This document shows, piece by piece, positions 59,168 through 64,000 of a stretch of 64,000 nt of DNA. Each line of letters opens with the position of its first letter. Positions within the stretch are counted from its first letter, which is position 1. The notes under the pieces are model-generated. The model was not told the DNA's origin and did not search any database. It saw nothing but the letters and a program-made list of their open reading frames with translations. Position numbers and translations under genes: made by a program. This DNA comes from Clostridia bacterium UC5.1-1D2 (lineage in GTDB: Bacteria; Bacillota; Clostridia; Lachnospirales; Lachnospiraceae), in contig BBZN01000001.1 of assembly GCA_001304855.1 (NCBI GenBank), positions 124,001 to 188,000 on the forward strand, in the 5' to 3' direction.

Positions 59168-60412
59168 ATGAAGAAGAGATTATTAAGTCTTGGCCTTGCA
59201 GCCGTAATGGCGGCATCCTTAACTGCATGCGGCGGTTCAGGCGGAACAGGCTCCACGAGCGCAGCAGCTGCGGATAAGACAGAGGCGGCAGAGGGCGGTT
59301 CCGCGGAGGCTTCCACAGAGGCTGCAGGCGGCGAAAATACATCGGCCGGCGGTGTGATCAAAATCGGCGGTATCGGACCTGTCACCGGCGGAGCGGCCGT
59401 ATACGGAATCGCAGTTCAGAACGGCGCCCAGCTGGCGGTTGACGAGATCAACGCGGCAGGCGGCATCAACGGAATGCAGATTGAGTTTCAGTTCCAGGAC
59501 GACGAGCATGATGCAGAGAAGTCTGTAAATGCTTACAATACATTAAAGGACTGGGGGATGCAGGCTCTTGTGGGCACTGTTACCTCCGCTCCCTGTATCG
59601 CAGTTGCAGACAAGAGCGCTGCCGACAATTTATTCCAGATCACCCCATCCGGTTCTGCCGTAGAGTGTGCGGCTAACCCCAACGTATTCCGCGTATGCTT
59701 CTCCGATCCGGATCAGGGCGCAGCTTCCGCCACCTATATCGGTGAGAACAAGCTGGCTACCAAGATTGCCGTAATTTACGACAGCTCCGACATATACTCC
59801 AGCGGTATTTATGAGAAGTTTGCTCAGGAGTCAGAGGGCCAGGGCCTTGAGATTGTGGCGTCCGAACCATTTACGGCGGACAGCAACAAGGATTTCTCAA
59901 CCCAGCTGCAGAAAGCCAAGGATGCAGGCGCAGAGCTGGTATTCCTGCCAATCTACTATACAGAGGCATCCCTGATTTTACAGCAGGCCAGCACCATGGG
60001 TTACGCTCCTATGTTCTTCGGATGCGACGGTATGGACGGTATCCTTCAGGTTCAGAACTTTGACACCAGCCTGGCAGAGGGACTGATGCTGTTAACTCCC
60101 TTCGCAGCAGACGCAGAGGACGACTTAACGGTTAACTTTGTGAAGAGCTATCAGGAGAAGTACAAAGAGACTCCGGTACAGTTCGCAGCAGATGCCTACG
60201 ATGCAGTTTACGCAATCAAGCTGGCGGCTGAGGACGGCAATGTGACCTCTGATATGGACGCAAGCGCTATCTGCGACGTATTAAAGGCTTCCATGCTGAA
60301 TATCAAGCTGGACGGCCTTACAGGCGAGGGCATGACCTGGACTGAGGACGGCGAGCCTCACAAGGCGCCTAAGGCGGTTAAGGTTGTTGACGGCGCTTAT
60401 GCAGCCATGTAA
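59168..60412 (+). CDS. livJ: Branched-chain amino acid ABC transporter, binding lipoprotein
   Basis: 414 residues, intact. ATG at 59168 follows AGAGGAGGAAAG. Lipoprotein signal ending SLTAC (Cys21), then a Gly/Ser/Ala-rich linker (about 22-68). The type I periplasmic-binding fold starts IKIGGIGPVTGGAAVYGIAV, with QNGAQLAVDEINAAGGING, and typical GTVTSAPCIAVADKSA and FADAYDAVYAIKLA-like end. Captures leucine, isoleucine, valine or related amino acids for the LivHMGF importer downstream; exact ligand unknown. It has its own promoter and terminator, as expected where the binding protein is made in excess. Confidence 0.92.
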   Translation: MKKRLLSLGLAAVMAASLTACGGSGGTGSTSAAAADKTEAAEGGSAEASTEAAGGENTSAGGVIKIGGIGPVTGGAAVYGIAVQNGAQLAVDEINAAGGINGMQIEFQFQDDEHDAEKSVNAYNTLKDWGMQALVGTVTSAPCIAVADKSAADNLFQITPSGSAVECAANPNVFRVCFSDPDQGAASATYIGENKLATKIAVIYDSSDIYSSGIYEKFAQESEGQGLEIVASEPFTADSNKDFSTQLQKAKDAGAELVFLPIYYTEASLILQQASTMGYAPMFFGCDGMDGILQVQNFDTSLAEGLMLLTPFAADAEDDLTVNFVKSYQEKYKETPVQFAADAYDAVYAIKLAAEDGNVTSDMDASAICDVLKASMLNIKLDGLTGEGMTWTEDGEPHKAPKAVKVVDGAYAAM

Positions 60413-60469
60413 TCGGCAGATTTCATCTGAAACGTGATAAAATGCAGCGGTTCAGACGGCGGGAAACAT

Positions 60470-60528
60470 GGATGGATATCCACCGGCTTCGCCGTTCAAA
60501 AGATGGGCAGTCTGAACTGTTACGATAA
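60470..60528 (+). repeat. Intergenic element, copy A (after livJ)
   Basis: GGATGGATATCC (60470-60481), a C+G-rich stem CGGCTTCGCCG, then AGATGGGCAGTCTGAAC and TGTTACGATAA (60501-60528) match the purB leader element at 1900-1973. GTTCAGAC (60450-60457) pairs with GTCTGAAC (60510-60517), closing a folded unit. Confidence 0.5.
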
Positions 60529-60536
60529 AACCCAAC

Positions 60537-60570
60537 AGAGGGTTGTCAATGTGACAACCCTCTCTTGTTT
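60537..60570 (+). terminator. Terminator of livJ
   Basis: A 12-bp perfect stem, AGAGGGTTGTCA (60537-60548) / TGACAACCCTCT (60552-60563), is followed by CTTGTTT. Confidence 0.85.
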
Positions 60571-60593
60571 ATACTAAGGTTCTATGATATAAT
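60565..60593 (+). promoter_or_regulatory. Promoter of livHMGF
   Basis: TTGTTT at 60565-60570, a 17-base spacer, TATAAT at 60588-60593. The -35 box overlaps the tail of the livJ terminator. Confidence 0.6.
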
Positions 60594-60600
60594 TTCCAGG

Positions 60601-60626
60601 AATCTGCCGCTTTACAGCGGCAGATT
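60601..60626 (+). promoter_or_regulatory. 5' end hairpin of the livHMGF message
   Basis: AATCTGCCGCT (60601-60611) pairs perfectly with AGCGGCAGATT (60616-60626) around TTAC. It lies at the predicted transcription start, a place where hairpins protect mRNA from decay. Confidence 0.55.
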
Positions 60627-60656
60627 AAAAAAGACTTCAGACGAAGAGGTGTAGGT

Positions 60657-61536
60657 ATGGGCTTTTTAAACTATTTAATCAACGGCGTCAGCCTGGGCAG
60701 TGTATACGCCATCATCGCACTTGGATATACAATGGTTTACGGCATCGCCAAAATGCTGAACTTCGCTCACGGCGATGTTATTATGATAGGCAGCTACGTT
60801 GTATTTGTCACCGTCAGCACCATGGGATTCCCGCCTTTAGCGGGCGTGCTCATAGCGGTTCTGGCCTGTACGCTGCTGGGCATGGTCATTGAGCGCATTG
60901 CATATAAGCCTTACGCGGAGCGTCTCCCCTTGCCGTACTGATTACGGCAATCGGCGTCAGTTATCTGCTGCAGAATGTGGCCCTGCTTATTTTCGGAGCA
61001 GACACCAAGTCTTTTACCTCGGTTGTAACCATTCCGGCTGTAAAGCTGGCCGGAGGGGATATGACGATTACAGGGGAAGCTATCGTGACCATTCTGACCT
61101 GTATTATTATCATGGCCGGCTTACTGCCTTTATTAACAAGTCCAAAGCCGGGCAGGCTATGCTTGCCGTGTCTGAGGACAGAGGCGCCGCTACCCTGATG
61201 GGGATCAATGTAAACGGCACCATTGCCCTTACATTTGCCATCGGTTCCGCGCTGGCGGCTGTTGCAGGGGTGCTGCTTTGCTCTGCTTACCCCTCCCTCA
61301 CCCCCTACACCGGCTCCATGCCGGGTATCAAGGCCTTCGTTGCCGCTGTGTTCGGCGGCATCGGTTCGATTCCCGGGGCGTTTATCGGGGGTATCCTCCT
61401 GGGCGTAATTGAGATTCTGGCCAAGGCGTATATTTCATCGCAGATGTCCGATGCCATCGTATTCTCTGTGCTGATTATTGTGCTCCTTGTGAAGCCCACC
61501 GGTATACTGGGCAAGAAGATTAATGAGAAAGTGTAG
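60657..61536 (+). CDS. livH: Branched-chain amino acid ABC permease LivH (two frameshifts)
   Basis: About 293 residues once repaired, with about eight membrane segments. Starts MGFLNYLINGVSLGSVYAII; GYTMVYGIAKMLNFAHGD is the family signature, and the ABC-coupling region EDRGAATLMGINVN is near residue 190. Ends VKPTGILGKKINEKV, the usual LivH end. ATG at 60657 follows GAAGAGGTGTAGGT. Single bases are missing at about 60930 and 61130. Partner of LivM. Confidence 0.95.
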
Positions 61537-61544
61537 GTGCCGGA

Positions 61545-62611
61545 ATGAAGAGTAAAGCAAAACACAAGCTGTTTGTCAATAATATGATTACATACGGAAT
61601 GGTAATCGCCGCCTATATTATCATGCAGATACTCATCGGGGCGGGGCAGGTTTCCAGCCTGATGAAAGGCCTTCTGGTTCCTTTCTGCATCTACGTGATT
61701 ATGGCTGTTTCCCTGAACCTGACAGTGGGCATCCTTGGGGAGCTGAGCCTGGGACATGCAGGCTTTATGTGCGTGGGAGCGTTCGTAGGCGCATTGTTTT
61801 CCAAGTGCATGAAAGGCGCCATCGATCCTACGCTTGGAATGATCATAGCCATTCTCATAGGCGCGGTCACAGCCGCATTCTTCGGCGTGCTTATCGGTAT
61901 TCCTGTGCTGCGCCTGAGAGGAGACTATCTGGCTATTGTGACTCTGCTCGGCGAGATAATCAAAAACCTGGTAAATGCGGTTTACCTCGGCCGCGACGCT
62001 TCCGGTTTTAAGATCTCCTTTAAGGATTCCATGTCCTTAAAGCTGGAGGAGGGAGGGGAAATCCTGATCAAGGCGCCCAGGGAATAACCGGAACGCCTCA
62101 GGCAGCCACCTTTACCATCGGCGTGGTTCTGGTTCTCATAACCTTGTTTATTGTTATGAATCTGGTGAATTCCCGCACAGGCCGGGCGATTATGGCAATC
62201 CGCGACAACCGGATCGCTGCGGAATCCATCGGAATCAACATTACAAAATACAAGCTGCTGGCATTTTCCGTGTCCGCAGGTCTGGCAGGCGTTGCAGGCG
62301 TTCTCTACGCCCACAATCTGACCACATTGACGGCCCTTCCCAAGAACTTCGGGTACAACATGTCCATTATGATTCTGGTGTATGTGGTGCTGGGCGGAAT
62401 TGGAAATATCCGCGGTTCCGTGATTGCAACGGTTATCCTCTATCTCCTCCCTGAGATGCTGAGGGGCCTCAGCAATTACCGTATGCTGATGTATGCCATT
62501 GTACTTATTCTGGCCATGCTCTTTAACTCTGCGCCCAAGTTTGTGATCTTCCGGGAGCGCATTGCTGAGAAGTTCAAACCGAAAGATAACACGGCAAAGG
62601 AGGCGGCGTAA
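61545..62611 (+). CDS. livM: Branched-chain amino acid ABC permease LivM (one frameshift)
   Basis: About 355 residues once repaired, with about ten membrane segments. SLNLTVGILGELSLGHAGFM, then LRLRGDYLAIVTLLGEIIKN and AIRDNRIAAESIGINITKYK (coupling to the ATPases) mark the family. ATG at 61545 lies 8 bases after the livH stop, with TGCCGGA upstream, a weak RBS. One base is missing at about 62082 (restores GAQGITGTPQA). livG follows 1 base after the stop. Confidence 0.95.
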
Positions 62612-62612
62612 A

Positions 62613-63368
62613 ATGTCATTGCTGGAAGTAAAGAATTTGAGTATTTCCTTTGGCGGCCTAAAGGCAGTTGATAATTTTAATATCTCCATAGAGAAGGGGC
62701 GGCTCTACGGCCTTATCGGGCCTAACGGCGCCGGAAAGACCACCGTGTTCAACCTCCTCACAGGAGTATACAAGCCCGACGCGGGAAGTATTGAGCTGGA
62801 CGGCGTCAATGTAACAGGCAGAAGCACCATGGAGATCAGCCAGTCGGGCGTTGCCAGAACCTTTCAGAATATCCGGCTGTTTAAGGATCTGTCTGTGCTG
62901 GACAATGTAAAGGCGGGGCTTCACAATCACTACAAATATTCCACTATCGAGGGCATATTCCGCCTCCCCGGTTATTTTAAGACTGAGAAGGCCATGGACG
63001 AGAAGGCCATGGCGCTTTTGGAGGTCTTTGGACTGGATCAGGAGTGTGATTACAAGGCCTCCAATCTTCCTACGGCAAGCAGAGAAAGCTGGAGATTGCC
63101 AGGGCCCTGGCGACCGGGCCCAAGCTCCTTCTTTTGGACGAGCCTGCGGCCGGTATGAACTAACGAGACGGCGGAACTGATGGAGACAATCCGGTTTGTG
63201 CGGGATAATTTTGATATGACGATCCTTCTGATTGAACATGATATGAAGCTGGTAAGCGGAATCTGCGAGGAACTGACCGTTCTCAACTTCGGACAGGTGC
63301 TGTGCCAGGGCGATACCGGCAGCGTGCTTCACAATCCGGAAGTTGTTAAGGCATATCTTGGTGAATAG
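62613..63368 (+). CDS. livG: Branched-chain amino acid ABC ATPase LivG (two frameshift sites)
   Basis: About 252 residues once repaired. ATG at 62613 follows AAAGGAGGCGGCG. Walker [30 protein letters not shown], signature region [20 protein letters not shown], and Walker [13 protein letters not shown]. The switch His is in [17 protein letters not shown]. One base is missing at about 63070 and two at about 63163 (NPNETAEL). Works with LivF as a heterodimer. Confidence 0.95.
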
Positions 63369-63382
63369 GAGGAGAGGATATT

Positions 63383-64000
63383 ATGGCTATGCTTGAAGTC
63401 AGGGACCTGGAAGTGTACTACGGTGTGATCCAGGCCATAAAAGGAATCTCCTTTGACGTGGAACAGGGGGAGATCGTCGCGCTCATCGGAGCCAACGGCG
63501 CAGGAAAGACCACAACCCTTCATACAATCACGGGGCTTATCGCTGCCAAAACAGGCAGGATTATATATGAAGGAACGGATGTCACCAAAGTTCCCGGTTA
63601 TAAACTGGTGAGCATGGGGGTGGCCCATGTGCCTGAAGGGCGGAGAGTGTTCTCAACGCTGACGGTTCTCCAGAATCTTAAGATGGGGCTTATACCAGGA
63701 AGGACAAGGAGGAGAAGGAAGCCACTCTGAAGATGATTTACAAACGGTTTCCCCGTCTGGAGGAGCGCAAGAACCAGATGGCGGGCACCCTGTCTGGAGG
63801 CGAGCAGCAGATGCTTGCCATGGGGCGGGCGCTGATGAGCCATCCCAGGATGATTGTTATGGATGAGCCGTCCATGGGGCTTTCTCCAATCTACGTGAAC
63901 GAAATATTTGATATTATCCGGAAGATCAATGAGGACGGCACAACAGTGCTTCTGGTGGAGCAGAATGCCAAGAAAGCGCTGTCCATTGCAGATAAAGCCT
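63383..64000 (+). CDS. livF: Branched-chain amino acid ABC ATPase LivF, cut by window end (one frameshift)
   Basis: The first 206 or so residues are present. ATG at 63383 follows AGGAGGAGAGGA. MAMLEVRDLEVYYGVIQAIK, Walker A GANGAGKTT, the LivF-typical HVPEGRRVFSTLTVLQNLKM, signature LSGGEQQMLAMGRALM and Walker B MIVMDEPSMGLSP, with the switch region TVLLVEQNAKKALSIADKA. One base is missing at about 63694. The gene continues beyond the window. Confidence 0.95.

Overview
The window looks like ordinary chromosome from a spore-forming, anaerobic Firmicute of the Lachnospiraceae / Clostridium cluster XIVa type. The signs are moderate G+C, strong AGGAGG ribosome binding sites, consensus TTGACA-17-TATAAT promoters, the sporulation genes yqfC-yqfD, an SpoVB-like flippase, Rex, radical SAM enzymes, and clostridial gene orders such as yqfCD-phoH-ybeY and lepB-rbgA-rnhB-yraN. 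I see no rRNA, tRNA, CRISPR array, prophage or insertion sequence. No gene-free stretch exceeds 300 bases; the longest gaps hold promoters, terminators and small palindromic repeats.

Layout. 1-3.5 kb: purine synthesis (end of purC, purF, purB). 3.6-8.5 kb: an accessory group made of a membrane Ser/Thr kinase with TPRs, a 50-residue membrane protein and two TPR/MORN lipoproteins. 8.5-10.8 kb: a LysR regulator and purA. 11-15.5 kb: a membrane SH3 protein ending in eight Tyr-x-(Asp/Ser) tripeptides, then a radical SAM/SPASM-like enzyme and two U32-family Fe-S proteins; this is the best candidate for an undescribed system. 15.6-25 kb: an ABC-F ATPase divergent from rex, then nnrD/E, alr, a MazF toxin, a CNNM/CorC protein and a MATE pump. 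25-33.8 kb: yebC, a DUF4397-like surface protein, yqfC-yqfD-phoH-ybeY, a DUF3048 lipoprotein, an SpoVB-like flippase and a GH25 lysozyme. 34-40 kb: two flavoproteins, then proB, a DUF896 protein and proA. 40-44.8 kb: signal peptidase I, yaaA, an SOS cassette (small protein plus DinB polymerase) and miaB. 44.8-54 kb: mutS, trmD, a second CNNM protein, rplS, a second signal peptidase, rbgA, rnhB, yraN and pgeF. 54-59 kb: prs (reverse), a small Cys protein, der, plsY and gpsA. 59-64 kb: the branched-chain amino acid ABC importer livJHMGF, cut off in livF.

Quality warning. About 70 frameshifts interrupt otherwise well conserved genes, roughly one per 0.9 kb. Every one I traced is repaired by adding one or two bases, usually lengthening a short homopolymer; none needs a base removed. 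That is the signature of under-called homopolymers in sequencing rather than gene decay, so broken genes are annotated as single CDSs spanning all fragments, with the shift positions noted. Residue counts for them assume the missing bases are restored.

Functionally the window combines housekeeping (purine, proline, phospholipid, NAD(P)HX repair, ribosome assembly, mismatch repair, tRNA modification) with three less ordinary modules: the kinase/TPR/MORN group, the Tyr-repeat/radical SAM/U32 group, and the LexA-controlled DinB cassette.
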